This document shows, piece after piece, positions 50,935 through 60,126 of a stretch of DNA of 64,000 nucleotides. Source of the stretch: Pseudomonas putida (lineage in GTDB: Bacteria > Pseudomonadota > Gammaproteobacteria > Pseudomonadales > Pseudomonadaceae). Each line of letters opens with the position of its first letter. Position 1 is the stretch's first letter. A program made the translations under genes and the position numbers. The notes under the pieces were generated by a model that was not told where the DNA came from, did no database searches, and worked only from the letters and a program-made list of their open reading frames with translations. The stretch is from positions 4,278,001 to 4,342,000 of the forward strand of contig NZ_CP011789.1 of the NCBI RefSeq assembly GCF_001636055.1, read 5' to 3'.

Positions 50935-50965
50935 GAAAACGCCCCGACTGGTTCGGGGCGTTTTC
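50935..50965 (+). terminator. Rho-independent terminator of fabAB
   Basis: GAAAACGCCCCGA (50935-50947) pairs perfectly with TCGGGGCGTTTTC (50953-50965) around a 5-nt loop, 17 nt after the fabB stop, with TTTTC then ATTTG following. It is symmetrical and could also serve the converging amidohydrolase gene. Confidence 0.88.
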
Positions 50966-50995
50966 ATTTGTGTTGCCTTAGAAAGGGTCGGCAGT

Positions 50996-52000
50996 TCAAC
51001 GCTGCCTGGGCAGCACCGCAAGGAAATTATCCCTCGCCACCTTGCGCGCCACGGCTTCAGGCAACGCATCCAGAAATGGCTCGAATCCGTGCATCTGCTC
51101 ACCGACGCTGCCGAACTTGCCCACCACATCCGAACCCAGCATGAATCGATCGGGGAAACGCTCGACCAGCGCCAGCCACGCCTTGCGGGGCTTGCCCTGC
51201 TCATCCAGCAGGTAGGGCTCCAGTACACTCCACGACAGGTCGATGTACAGATTAGGATAAGCCTCGAGCATGCGCTCAAGCGTTGGCAGGATGAAGTCCA
51301 TCTGCGTCTGGTGACGATGGATCTCCATGCTGGTACCGGCATGGGCCCAGATGAAACGCGTATGGGGGTGATTGCGCAGCGGCTCCTCGATCTCCGCCAG
51401 GTACAACGGGTTACGCTCACGCTTGGAGGTGATGTTCGAATGCACCAGCACCGGCAAGTCACGCTCGGCTGCCAGGTGATAGATGCGGGTCATCGCTTCG
51501 TTGTTGGCTCTCGGCGTGTCACCGCTGGTCAGTGCAGTGAGGTCATCATGCCGGGTGAACACCTCTCCGATGCCCTGCCAGAACCCCGGATACAAGTCGA
51601 GCATGCGCTCGATGTGGCTGACCGCGTTCTTGTCCACCGGGTTGAAACCCGACAGGAATGGATGAAAGCGTTTCTGCTGCTCGGCCGGCAACTTCTGCAC
51701 CGCTGCCACTACATGGATATCGGTAGCGCTGAACCAGTAGGCATCAGCGTCGTCGCCCGCGTAATAGCGTGGGCGCTTGGGTTCATCCTCATGCCATTTC
51801 TTCGCCACCGGGATACCGGAAATCATGGCGTGCTCGACGCCGGCCTCGTCCATGGCTTTCAGCAGTGCAGGCATGCCTTCGGTTTCCTGGAAGAAGTCGA
51901 CGTAGTGCAGATGGGCGTCACTGTAGCGATAGTCGCGCGCTTGCGCCGCCTGGCACAGGCAGCCGGATAACACGATGCAGGCCAGCACTCTGGCAATCAT
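50996..52000 (-). CDS. Amidohydrolase-family protein, exported, probable lipoprotein
   Basis: The 334-residue protein starts MIARVLACIVLSGCLCQAAQ. LSGC fits a lipobox, with a signal-peptidase-I site at AQA as the alternative. The TIM-barrel amidohydrolase-2 motifs are YSDAHLHYVDFF (metal-binding HxH), LPVLVHSNI, TRFIWAHAGTSMEIHRHQ and RFMLGSDVVGKFG. Exported members of this family are of unknown substrate. It is a single gene on the minus strand. Confidence 0.85.
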   Translation of the reverse strand: MIARVLACIVLSGCLCQAAQARDYRYSDAHLHYVDFFQETEGMPALLKAMDEAGVEHAMISGIPVAKKWHEDEPKRPRYYAGDDADAYWFSATDIHVVAAVQKLPAEQQKRFHPFLSGFNPVDKNAVSHIERMLDLYPGFWQGIGEVFTRHDDLTALTSGDTPRANNEAMTRIYHLAAERDLPVLVHSNITSKRERNPLYLAEIEEPLRNHPHTRFIWAHAGTSMEIHRHQTQMDFILPTLERMLEAYPNLYIDLSWSVLEPYLLDEQGKPRKAWLALVERFPDRFMLGSDVVGKFGSVGEQMHGFEPFLDALPEAVARKVARDNFLAVLPRQR

Positions 52001-52118
52001 GGAGCAGCTTCCTTGTTCCAGTCAGGAACAGGGTAGACCCGCGCGCCTGCAAGACGGTTCAGCACGCCGCCGCGACCCGCTATGCTAGGCGCACCCCCTG
52101 CCCGTCCGGAGCCCGACC

Positions 52119-52982
52119 ATGAGCAGCCCCCTGATCATCCGCCCACGTGCCGAATCGGTGGAGGGCCAACCGATTCTGCGTCCGCTGCCATCGGCTCAGT
52201 GCCGCAGCGTCGGCCCCTTCGTGTTCTTCGACCACATGCTGGAAACCGACTATGCACCCGGCAACGGCATGGACATCCGCCAGCACCCGCATATCGGCCT
52301 GTCGACCCTGACCTACCTGTTCGAAGGAGAGATCCTGCACAAGGACAGCCTGGGCTCGAATCAGCGCGTGCTGCCAGGTGACGTCAGCTGGATGACTGCC
52401 GGACGCGGCGTGGCCCATGTGGAACGTACGCCGGCACAAGCCTTCACTGAAGGCTCGCGGCTGCACGGCCTGCAGGTGTGGCTGGCATCGCCCAAGACGC
52501 ACGAACAAGGCGATCCGAACTACAGCTACCACCCCGCAAGCAGCTTGCCGGTGAGTGACAACCTGGGGGTACGCATCCGCCTGATCGCCGGTACCGGATT
52601 CTGCCTGGAGTCGCCAGTACCGGTGCTCTCTCCTACCCTCTACGCCCAGGTGCAGATGCAGGCGGCAACCTCGCTGATCGTGCCGAACGAGCACGCACAA
52701 CGGGCACTGTACCTGCTCGACGGCGAGCTGGTGCTAAACGGCGACGAGGTAGAGGCGTGCAGCCTGGTGGTGCTGCCAGACGGCGAAGCAGTGGAGCTGT
52801 ATGCCGAAGGCGAGTGCCAGTTGGTGCTGATAGGCGGCGCGCCGCTGGACGGACCTCGGCGGATGAACTGGAATTTCGTTGCCAGTGATCCGCAGTTGAT
52901 CGAACAGGCCCGGGCACGCTGGGCGGCAGGTGACTGGCCACAGGTGCCGGGCGAGACCTCCCGGATCGAGCTACCTCGCTAG
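52119..52982 (+). CDS. Pirin family protein
   Basis: The 287-residue double cupin starts MSSPLIIRPRAESVEGQPIL, has the pirin N-terminal metal motif RQHPHIGLSTLTYLFEGEIL and the segment MTAGRGVAHVERTP, then a C-terminal cupin (LLDGELVLNGDEVEA). Pirins bind iron; some act as quercetin dioxygenases and others modulate central metabolism. The role here is not readable. CGGAG lies just upstream of the ATG. Confidence 0.92.
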   Translation: MSSPLIIRPRAESVEGQPILRPLPSAQCRSVGPFVFFDHMLETDYAPGNGMDIRQHPHIGLSTLTYLFEGEILHKDSLGSNQRVLPGDVSWMTAGRGVAHVERTPAQAFTEGSRLHGLQVWLASPKTHEQGDPNYSYHPASSLPVSDNLGVRIRLIAGTGFCLESPVPVLSPTLYAQVQMQAATSLIVPNEHAQRALYLLDGELVLNGDEVEACSLVVLPDGEAVELYAEGECQLVLIGGAPLDGPRRMNWNFVASDPQLIEQARARWAAGDWPQVPGETSRIELPR

Positions 52983-53064
52983 GCTGGGCCGCTTTGCGGC
53001 CGTTCGCCGACAAGGCCGCCCCCACAAGGATGGCGCAACCCTGACAAGCAGCATCTGCACCTTT

Positions 53065-53102
53065 GGGAGCGGGCTTGCCCGCGAAGGGCTGCATAGCAGC
53101 CC
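53065..53102. repeat. Single REP half with adjacent hairpin
   Basis: GGGAGCGGGCTTGCCCGCGAAG at 53065-53086 is the reverse of the REP core seen at 38085-38117. It runs into GGGCTGC-ATA-GCAGCCC (53086-53102), a perfect 7-bp stem. The element fills the gap between converging pirin and dienelactone hydrolase genes. Confidence 0.7.
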
Positions 53103-53112
53103 CAATACACCG

Positions 53113-53838
53113 TCAGTGTGAAAACACTTCTTCCAGCAGATTGTGCATCGCGCGGAAGGCCCGCTCCGAGGTGCGACGGTCGTACTGCATCTTGCCCGGC
53201 ACGTTGGCATTCGGGTCGGTAAACGAATGTACTGCACCGCCATAGCTCAACAGTTGCCAATCGACCTTGGCAGCGTTCATTTCAGCCTCGAACGCCGGCA
53301 GTTGCTCCTGGGGCACCAGCGGGTCGGAAGCACCGTGGAGCACCAGCACCGAGCCCTTGATGCGCTTGGCATCTTCAGGGTTCGGCGTGTCCAGGGTGCC
53401 GTGGAACGACACCGCCGCTTTCAGATCAGCGCCGGTACGCGCCAGCTCCAGGGCGCAGCAGCCGCCGAAGCAGAAACCAAAGGTACCTACCTTGCCCGGC
53501 GCCAGCAGCGCCTTGGACTGCCCGAGCAATTGCGCCAGGGCTTCCTGCATGCGCTTGCGCAGCTCGGCGCGGTCATTCTTCAGCGGCATCATCGCCGCAC
53601 CGGCCTCATCGGCGTTCGACGGACGCACGCCCTGGCCATACAGGTCGGCGATAAGCACCACATAGCCCTTCTCGGCCACTTCCTTGGCGATTCGCTCGGC
53701 ACCTTCGCCGATGCCCATCCAATTCGGCGCCATCACCAGCCCTGGCCGCCCCAACGCCCCAGGCTCGTAAACCAGACGGCTTTCATAGCCTCTGCCGGAA
53801 ACGTGATAGACCAGCGACTCGACGATTACCTTGCTCAT
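53113..53838 (-). CDS. Dienelactone hydrolase family protein
   Basis: I chose the ATG at 53838 (241 residues, MSKVIVESLVYHVSGRGYES) because AGGAGGAG lies just upstream. The Cys nucleophile is in GTFGFCFGGCCALELAR, the acid in LHGASDPLVP and the His in GGAVHSFTDPNAN, a Cys-Asp-His triad. Relatives cleave dienelactone in chlorocatechol degradation, but isolated copies such as this usually act on unknown esters. Confidence 0.9.
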   Translation of the reverse strand: MSKVIVESLVYHVSGRGYESRLVYEPGALGRPGLVMAPNWMGIGEGAERIAKEVAEKGYVVLIADLYGQGVRPSNADEAGAAMMPLKNDRAELRKRMQEALAQLLGQSKALLAPGKVGTFGFCFGGCCALELARTGADLKAAVSFHGTLDTPNPEDAKRIKGSVLVLHGASDPLVPQEQLPAFEAEMNAAKVDWQLLSYGGAVHSFTDPNANVPGKMQYDRRTSERAFRAMHNLLEEVFSH

Positions 53839-53994
53839 CAAACTCCTCCTGAACCTGGAACTGTTCCGTATCACGACTCTAGTGTGTACGGACCCCGGTG
53901 CAAAAGGCTAGCCGATGCTGACGATCTTCATGATTACCAGAAAGGTCACATTAGAAAAAAGCGAGCCTGTAATTGATAAGTGTGAACGGGCACA

Positions 53995-54020
53995 AAAAAA
54001 CCCGCCGAAGCGGGTTTTTT
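53995..54020. terminator. Rho-independent terminator of htpG
   Basis: CCCGC-CGAA-GCGGG is flanked by six A on one side and six T on the other, a compact bidirectional terminator 15 nt after the htpG stop codon. Confidence 0.93.
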
Positions 54021-54034
54021 CATTAAGCTCGAAC

Positions 54035-55942
54035 TCAGGCCGACAGCTCGACCAGCAGCTTGTTCAAGCGACGTACATAGGCCGCCGGATCCTTGAGGCT
54101 GTCACCGGCAGCCAGGGCCGCCTGGTCGAACAGAATGTGCGACAGCTCCGAGAAGCGGTCCTCGCTCTGCTCGTTGTCGAGCTTCTCGATCAGCGGGTGA
54201 GTCGGGTTGAACTCGAAGATCGGCTTGGAATCCGGCACTTTCTGCCCACTGGCCTCGAGGATCTGGCGCATCTGCAAGCCCAGGTCCTGCTCGCCAATGG
54301 CCAGGATCGCCGGGGAGTCGGTCAGGCGGTGGGAAACGCGGACTTCAGCCACGCTGTCACCCAGCGCACTCTTCAGACGCTCGACCAGCCCTTCCTTGTC
54401 CTTGGCGACTTCTTCCTGGGCCTTCTTGTCCTCTTCGGAATCCAGCTTGCCCAGGTCCAGGTCGCCACGAGCGACGTCAACAAAGCCCTTGCCTTCGAAC
54501 TCGCTCAGGTAGCTCATCAGCCATTCGTCGATGCGATCGGTCAGCAGCAGCACTTCGATGCCTTTCTTGCGGAAGACTTCCAGGTGCGGGCTGTTCTTCA
54601 CCTGCGCATACGACTCACCGGTGAGGTAGTAGATCTTGTCCTGGCCTTCCTTGGCGCGGGCCAGGTAGTCCGCCAGGCTGACGCTCTGTTCGCCGCTGTC
54701 GTCGTGGGTGGAGGCAAAGCGCAGCAGGCCTGCGATCTTCTCCTTGTTGGCGAAGTCTTCCGCCGGGCCTTCCTTCAGCACCTGGCCGAAGTTCTTCCAG
54801 AAGCCTTTGTACTGCTCAGGTTCGTTCTTGGCCAGCTTCTCCAGCATGTCCAATACGCGCTTGGTCAGGGCCGACTTCATCGAGTCGATGATCGGGTCTT
54901 TCTGCAGGATTTCACGCGACACGTTCAGCGACAGGTCGTTGGAGTCGACCACACCCTTGATGAAGCGCAGGTACAGCGGCAGGAACGACTCGGCCTGGTC
55001 CATGATGAACACGCGCTGCACATACAGCTTCAGGCCGCGCGGGGCCTCGCGCTGGTACAGGTCGAAGGGGGCGCGGGCCGGTACGTACAGCAGCGAGTTG
55101 TACTCGAGCTTGCCTTCGACCTTGTTGTGGCTCCACGCCAGCGGGTTCTCGAAGTCATGGCCGATGTGCTTGTAGAACTCCTGGTATTCCTCGTCCTTGA
55201 TCTCGGTACGCGAACGGGTCCACAGGGCGCTGGCGCGGTTGACGGTTTCCCATTCCTCGGCCGGCTGTTCTTCGCCTTCGGCGGCAGCAGCCTGCTCCTT
55301 GGGCAGCTGGATCGGCAGGGCAATGTGGTCGGAGTACTTCTTGACCACGTTGCGCAGACGCCAGCCGTCGGCGAACTCCTGCTCGTCCTTCTTCAAGTGC
55401 AGGACGATGCGGGTGCCGCGCTGCGGCTTGTCGATGGTGGCGACTTCGAAGTCGCCCTCGCCTTTGGATGACCAATGCACGCCTTCGGCTGCAGGTGCGC
55501 CGGCACGACGGCTGAAGACATCGACCTTGTCGGCGACGATGAAGGCAGAGTAGAAGCCCACACCGAACTGACCGATCAGGTGCGAGTCCTTCTTCTGGTC
55601 GCCGGTGAGGTTCTTCATGAAGTCGGCGGTGCCGGACTTGGCGATGGTACCCAGGTGCGCGATGACATCGGCGCGGCTCATGCCGATACCGTTGTCTTCC
55701 AGCGTCACGGTGCCAGCGTCCTTGTCGAAGCTGACGCGAATCTTCAGATCGGCATCGCCCTCGAGCAGCTCAGGCTTGGCCAAGGCTTCGAAACGCAGCT
55801 TGTCGGCAGCGTCAGAGGCGTTGGAGATCAGCTCGCGAAGGAAGATCTCCTTGTTCGAGTACAGCGAATGGATCATGAGGTGCAGCAGTTGCTTGACCTC
55901 GGTCTGGAAGCCCAGGGTTTCTTTTTGAGTCTCCACACTCAT
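54035..55942 (-). CDS. htpG: Chaperone protein HtpG (Hsp90)
   Basis: The 635-residue ATP-dependent chaperone starts at the ATG at 55942 ([20 protein letters not shown]); a TTG three codons upstream is unlikely. The N-terminal ATP-binding GHKL motifs are [41 protein letters not shown] and [11 protein letters not shown]. Middle and C-terminal dimerisation domains follow. It folds client proteins in the cytosol, particularly under heat stress. GGAG lies 10 nt before the start. Confidence 0.98.
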   Translation of the reverse strand: MSVETQKETLGFQTEVKQLLHLMIHSLYSNKEIFLRELISNASDAADKLRFEALAKPELLEGDADLKIRVSFDKDAGTVTLEDNGIGMSRADVIAHLGTIAKSGTADFMKNLTGDQKKDSHLIGQFGVGFYSAFIVADKVDVFSRRAGAPAAEGVHWSSKGEGDFEVATIDKPQRGTRIVLHLKKDEQEFADGWRLRNVVKKYSDHIALPIQLPKEQAAAAEGEEQPAEEWETVNRASALWTRSRTEIKDEEYQEFYKHIGHDFENPLAWSHNKVEGKLEYNSLLYVPARAPFDLYQREAPRGLKLYVQRVFIMDQAESFLPLYLRFIKGVVDSNDLSLNVSREILQKDPIIDSMKSALTKRVLDMLEKLAKNEPEQYKGFWKNFGQVLKEGPAEDFANKEKIAGLLRFASTHDDSGEQSVSLADYLARAKEGQDKIYYLTGESYAQVKNSPHLEVFRKKGIEVLLLTDRIDEWLMSYLSEFEGKGFVDVARGDLDLGKLDSEEDKKAQEEVAKDKEGLVERLKSALGDSVAEVRVSHRLTDSPAILAIGEQDLGLQMRQILEASGQKVPDSKPIFEFNPTHPLIEKLDNEQSEDRFSELSHILFDQAALAAGDSLKDPAAYVRRLNKLLVELSA

Positions 55943-56030
55943 CGTCTTCAAACTCCGATCTGTTGGTCAATGCACCCGACGGCAATTGCGCATGGCCGGG
56001 CAGATGTTCAGCAGATGGGGGCATGTCCGA

Positions 56031-56489
56031 CTATTTCAAGGGCTTATGCGGTTCGATCTTGAAATGCGCCCGGGCAGTGGCGATAGGCGAGTCGCGATCG
56101 CCTTGCCAGGCGGTGATCGCCACGTTGGTCACTCGACGGCCCTGGCGCCAGAGCTGGCACTGGGCATAAGTGTCGCGGTAGTGCCCGGCGCGCAGGTAGT
56201 CGATGGAGAAGTCGATGATCTTGGGAATGCTCAGGCTCTCGCTGAAAATCAGCAGATAGAGCGCTGCCGAAAGCTCCATGAAACCCGCAATGACACCCCC
56301 ATGGATGGCCGGCAGCAAAGGGTTGCCGATGTTGTCCTGATTGGCCGGCAGGCGGAACAGCAGATCATCGCCCTGGCGCGCGCATTCGATGCCGATCAGC
56401 CCGGCATAGGGAATCAGCGCCAGCAACGGCGCATAGTCGCCGCGGGCGTGGGCCTGAGTCAGCTGCTTGCGAACTTCCTCGGGAATCAT
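56031..56489 (-). CDS. PaaI-type hotdog thioesterase
   Basis: The 152-residue protein contains the hotdog motif PAIHGGVIAGFMELSAAL and the strand pattern IIDFSIDYLRAGHYRDTYAQ. It probably hydrolyses an acyl-CoA or aryl-CoA. Its ATG overlaps the stop of the preceding thioesterase (ATGA). Two adjacent single-domain hotdog proteins of different sequence suggest a heteromeric or paired activity. Confidence 0.86.
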   Translation of the reverse strand: MIPEEVRKQLTQAHARGDYAPLLALIPYAGLIGIECARQGDDLLFRLPANQDNIGNPLLPAIHGGVIAGFMELSAALYLLIFSESLSIPKIIDFSIDYLRAGHYRDTYAQCQLWRQGRRVTNVAITAWQGDRDSPIATARAHFKIEPHKPLK

Positions 56490-56962
56490 GCCCTGCCCTC
56501 CTTGAGGCCGCTGCCGAAACGGATACCACCACGGGCCTCCTGCCCAAGACGCATGAAGGTGCCGACCACCTGACAGATCGGCTGAGCAGGGTCGTCCTGA
56601 TAGGCCGTGCCGCGGGTGAAGATCACATCACGGGTGACGCGATAACATTGGGCATGGCCATGGATGTCCTTGCCAGGCTGCGCAGGATGCATGTAGTCGA
56701 TACGCAGGTCCAGGGTCGGGCAGACTTCGAACTGCGGCAGTACACAAAGGGTGGCCATGCCGCAGGTGGTGTCCATCAGCGTGGTCAGCACGCCGCCATG
56801 GACGGCGCCAGTCTGTGGATTGCCAACGATCGCTGCCGACCAAGGCAGTATCAGGGTCATGCCCTCGGCATCAGCGTGATGGACACGCATCTGCAACACC
56901 TGGCAATGCCTGAGCGCTGAAAGAAAACGTCCAGCCATCGCCATCAAGGCCGTCTCACTCAT
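56486..56962 (-). CDS. PaaI-type hotdog thioesterase
   Basis: I chose the ATG at 56962 (158 residues, MSETALMAMAGRF) because AGGAG lies 10 nt upstream; an ATG three codons earlier sits 1 nt from the AGGAG. The hotdog signature is TGAVHGGVLTTLMDTTCGMA and LDLRIDYMHPAQPGKDIHGH. It is read first in a two-gene thioesterase unit. The 155-nt gap to the divergent lipoprotein should hold both promoters. Confidence 0.87.
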   Translation of the reverse strand: MSETALMAMAGRFLSALRHCQVLQMRVHHADAEGMTLILPWSAAIVGNPQTGAVHGGVLTTLMDTTCGMATLCVLPQFEVCPTLDLRIDYMHPAQPGKDIHGHAQCYRVTRDVIFTRGTAYQDDPAQPICQVVGTFMRLGQEARGGIRFGSGLKEGRA

Positions 56963-57117
56963 GGTCCGCATACTCCTTGCCGACTCGACATTTCACAAAT
57001 CAACGGAAAAGTCGATATAGAACGGGGTGTTATATATCTGCAACCTGCGTTGAACTTATGGCTGGCGGATGGACTCGAAGGTTTCAAGTAAGTTATTCCA
57101 CCAAGGAGAAACACCCC

Positions 57118-57393
57118 ATGCGTAAACCTTTTGCTTTTGCTCTGATGCTGGCCGCTGCCATGGGCCTGGCTGCTTGCGACAAGGCGAGCGAAGACAAAGC
57201 CCAGGACGCACAGCAACATGCCGAGCAAGCCCAGGAGAAGATGGGCGAGGCTCAGGATAAAGTGAACGAGGCCGCCAAGGAAAACGCCGAAGCCGCCAAA
57301 GATCAGGCCGAAGCGCAGCAGAAAGCCGCCGAGGAAGCCCAGCCTTCCACTCCGGCACCTTCCACTGCTCCGGCCGAACCTGCCAAACAGTAA
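57118..57393 (+). CDS. Small Ala/Gln/Lys-rich lipoprotein
   Basis: The 91-residue protein starts MRKPFAFALMLAAAMGLAAC; the lipobox LAAC makes Cys20 the lipidated residue and the following Asp (CDK) hints at inner-membrane retention by the Asp+2 rule. The mature part is one long charged helix (~25-72) of heptad-like A/Q/E/K composition, then a proline-rich tail (PSTPAPSTAPAEPAKQ). AAGGAGA lies 8 nt before the ATG. It resembles small Lpp-like or YtfJ-less envelope lipoproteins in composition only; I do not recognise a family. Confidence 0.82.
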   Translation: MRKPFAFALMLAAAMGLAACDKASEDKAQDAQQHAEQAQEKMGEAQDKVNEAAKENAEAAKDQAEAQQKAAEEAQPSTPAPSTAPAEPAKQ

Positions 57394-57406
57394 TTATGCT
57401 GAACGG

Positions 57407-57434
57407 AAAAACCCGACTTGCGTCGGGTTTTTTT
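57407..57434. terminator. Rho-independent terminator of the small lipoprotein gene
   Basis: CCCGAC (57412-57417) pairs with GTCGGG (57422-57427), with five A before and seven T after. It lies 14 nt after the stop codon and faces the converging DUF599 gene. Confidence 0.92.
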
Positions 57435-57475
57435 GTGCCTGCAACTAACTGATGAAACGCTTCAGTCAGCGTCTA

Positions 57476-58225
57476 TCAATTCATATGTACCGAAGTGTCC
57501 TTGCCCGCTTCGCTGTGCACACTTTCAGTGGGTGTGAAGACCATCACTTCCAGTACATGGGAGTGGAACTCCCGTCGGTACAGAATGAATACGACTCCGA
57601 TACTCAACACCATGAACATCCAGGGACTGACGAACCAACTGAGCATGGCCATGCCGAAGTAATACGAGCGCAGCCCCAGGTTGAACTGGTTGGCCGCCAG
57701 CGAAAGCACCCTCGCCGCGCGTGAAGCGAAGGCTTTACGCTCCAGCTCGCTGACCTGCCGCTCACCGATCATCGGCGCCGAACCCACCAACACCGCAGCG
57801 AAATTGTATTGGCGCATGCACCAGCTGAAGGTGAAGAAGGCATAGACGAACACCATCGCCAGGCACAGCAGCTTGATCTCCGACATCCCCTGCGAGGCCT
57901 GCTGCACCAGCGGCAGGTCGGCCAGCAGCGACAGCGCGCGATCGGAGGCGCCGAGCACGGTGAGGATACCTGCCAGGATGATCAGGGTGCTCGAGGCAAA
58001 AAACGAGGCATTGCGCTCCAGGTTGCCGATCACGCTGGCGTCGGCGATGCGGTTGTCGCGCAGCAGCATACGGCGCATCCAGTCTTCCCGGTAGAGATGC
58101 AGGACGCTGGCCAGGCACGCTGTGTCGCGCCCCTTCCATGTGGCGTAGCGGGTGTAGCCGCCCCAGCACAGCGCAAACCAGGCGATGGCCAGCAGGTTGT
58201 GGAGATTGCTTTGGATGAAGGTCAT
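57476..58225 (-). CDS. DUF599 membrane protein
   Basis: I chose the ATG at 58225 (249 residues, MTFIQSNLHNLLAIAWFALC). It has four or five hydrophobic segments and the DUF599 landmarks IGNLERNASFFASSTLIILA, FVYAFFTFSWCMRQYNFAAV and NLGLRSYYFGMAMLSWFVSP. Function is unknown. The longest frame adds 49 residues that look random and overlap the brnQ terminator region. Confidence 0.87.
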   Translation of the reverse strand: MTFIQSNLHNLLAIAWFALCWGGYTRYATWKGRDTACLASVLHLYREDWMRRMLLRDNRIADASVIGNLERNASFFASSTLIILAGILTVLGASDRALSLLADLPLVQQASQGMSEIKLLCLAMVFVYAFFTFSWCMRQYNFAAVLVGSAPMIGERQVSELERKAFASRAARVLSLAANQFNLGLRSYYFGMAMLSWFVSPWMFMVLSIGVVFILYRREFHSHVLEVMVFTPTESVHSEAGKDTSVHMN

Positions 58226-58325
58226 GCCGGGTTCCAGAGGCCAGGTGCATAGAAAGGTTAGAATCCGAATTCGACGTTGGCTATCGGCGAAAGACACATG
58301 CGGGCTCTGAAAACCTCGTTGCCAA

Positions 58326-58358
58326 CAAAAAGCCCCGCATCCTTTCGGATACGGGGCT
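58326..58358 (-). terminator. Rho-independent terminator of brnQ
   Basis: AGCCCCGCATCC (58331-58342) pairs with GGATACGGGGCT (58347-58358) with one mismatch and a TTTC loop. On the minus strand it is followed by TTTTT (58330-58326). It lies 65 nt after the brnQ stop. Confidence 0.88.
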
Positions 58359-58423
58359 TCGGGTTCAAACACCCAGCAAGTGCCAATGGGCTTGTGGCCA
58401 GCATTGCTGCAGGCTTCAACCCA

Positions 58424-59737
58424 TCAGGCCAGCGCCTCGCGTGGCTTGCCGAGCAGACGATCACAGACCACCGCGGCGGCCAGGGCGATCACCGAAGGCA
58501 CCAGCCAGGCCAAGCCCTGCTCGCTCAGCGGCAAGTGCGCCACCGCGTCCGGCAGGATGTGCGCCAGGCTGCTGCCCTTGATCGCATCGACCATGCCGAA
58601 CAGCAGCGAAACGAGCATGACCGGCGCGAGAATGCGTACCGGCGAGTTCCACAGGTCCTTCACGAAGCTCAGGCCCACGACCACGATGCATGGCGGGTAG
58701 ATGGCGGTCAGCACCGGGATCGAGAACATGATCAGCTTGGTCAGGCCCAGGTTCGAGATCAGCAGCGAGAAGCCCGCCAGGATCACCACCAGGGCACGGT
58801 ACGACAGCGGCAGGATCTGGCTGAAGTACTCGGCACAGGCGCAGGTCAGGCCCACGGCAGTGACCAGGCAGGCCAGCGCGATCAGCACGGCCAGGAAACC
58901 ACTGCCCAGCGAGCCGAAGGTGTGCTGCACGTAGGCATGCAGAACCGCAGCACCGTTGCTCGCGTTCGCAGCGATCTCATGGCTGCCGGCGCCGAGGCGG
59001 AACAGGCTGATGTAGACCAGGGCCAGGCCGACACCGGCGATCAGGCCGGCGATGATGGCGTAGCGAGTGATCAGCTTGGGCGACTCCACACCGCGCGAGC
59101 GAATGGCGTTGACGATGACGATGCCGAACACCAGGGCACCGAGGGTATCCATGGTCAGGTAGCCATTGATGAAGCCTTGGGAGAACGGAGCTGCGACGTA
59201 AGCTGGCTGCGCGTCACCAATCGAGCCCGCTGGCAGCGCGAAGGCAGCAATGCCGAGCACCGCCAGGGCGATGATCTTCAACGGTGCCAGGAAGCGACCG
59301 ACGGTATCGAGCAGCTTGCCCGGATACATCGACACGGCCAGCACCACAGCGAAGTACACCAGGCTGTAGATGAACAGCGCCAGCGGGCTTTCACCGGTCA
59401 GTGGCGCCACACCCACCTCGAACGAAACGGTCGCGGTGCGCGGGGTAGCGAACAGCGGGCCGACCGAGAGGTAGCAGACTGCCGCCAACAGGCCGCCGAA
59501 GAACTTGCCGATCGGGCTGCTCAGGGCATCCATCCCGCCACCGACCTTCGCCAGGGCAACCACGGTAATGACTGGCAGACCCACGGCGGTGACCAGGAAG
59601 CCCAGCGCCGCCATCCACACGTGCGGACCGGACTGCAGACCAACGATAGGCGGGAAGATGATATTGCCCGCACCGACGAAAAGCGCGAACGTCATAAAGC
59701 CAAGCGCCAGGATGTCCTGGCCTTTTAACACTTTCAT
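58424..59737 (-). CDS. brnQ: Branched-chain amino acid transport system II carrier
   Basis: The 437-residue inner-membrane protein starts [20 protein letters not shown] and has about twelve hydrophobic segments, including [20 protein letters not shown] and [20 protein letters not shown]. It imports leucine, isoleucine and valine with Na+ or H+, like BraB of P. aeruginosa, which has the same length as I recall. No purine-rich ribosome site is visible just upstream of the ATG, so initiation may be weak or rely on the leader. Confidence 0.95.
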   Translation of the reverse strand: MKVLKGQDILALGFMTFALFVGAGNIIFPPIVGLQSGPHVWMAALGFLVTAVGLPVITVVALAKVGGGMDALSSPIGKFFGGLLAAVCYLSVGPLFATPRTATVSFEVGVAPLTGESPLALFIYSLVYFAVVLAVSMYPGKLLDTVGRFLAPLKIIALAVLGIAAFALPAGSIGDAQPAYVAAPFSQGFINGYLTMDTLGALVFGIVIVNAIRSRGVESPKLITRYAIIAGLIAGVGLALVYISLFRLGAGSHEIAANASNGAAVLHAYVQHTFGSLGSGFLAVLIALACLVTAVGLTCACAEYFSQILPLSYRALVVILAGFSLLISNLGLTKLIMFSIPVLTAIYPPCIVVVGLSFVKDLWNSPVRILAPVMLVSLLFGMVDAIKGSSLAHILPDAVAHLPLSEQGLAWLVPSVIALAAAVVCDRLLGKPREALA

Positions 59738-60126
59738 TTAAGGAAGTACCACACTGCTGAAATCGGGATTCGAGAAGGGATTTCCACATGGATGAGGGAA
59801 ATGCTGCCCGGCTTGATGAGCCAGACCCGTTTAGCGTGTCGTTCCCTTTTGGGGTACGGGCACAGAGTGAACGCGTAGGTTACAGAATTTGCCGGGCAAA
59901 CGCACTGCAATGGTGCTGGTTGTCCGATGTGCGTATGTGTTTGTCGTCTGCGTGACCGAGGATGGCTGGATTATCCTCGGATTGAAACCATCGTCTGCTG
60001 GAAAAATCCTATGGGCCCGATCGAATAATCTGAGTTGTCATTTCCGGGCCCATCGCGGGACGACCCAGAACGACAAAGGCCACCCGAAGGTGGCCTCTGT
60101 GCGCGTGGGGGGTGATAGCGTGTTAC
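59738..60126. other. Gene-free gap between brnQ and sucD
   Basis: This 389-nt stretch is the longest gap in the window. It should hold the brnQ promoter and leader, and the end of the suc transcript. Three stem-loops are visible: CCGAGGAT/ATCCTCGG at 59956-59980, ATGGGCCCG/CGGGCCCAT at 60011-60053 and the sucD terminator at 60078-60095. No reading frame with native codon use is seen. Confidence 0.7.
60078..60095 (-). terminator. Rho-independent terminator of the suc operon
   Basis: GGCCACC and GGTGGCC form a 7-bp stem. On the minus strand the loop is TTCG, a stable tetraloop, followed by TTTGTCGTT. It is 31 nt after the sucD stop. Confidence 0.8.
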
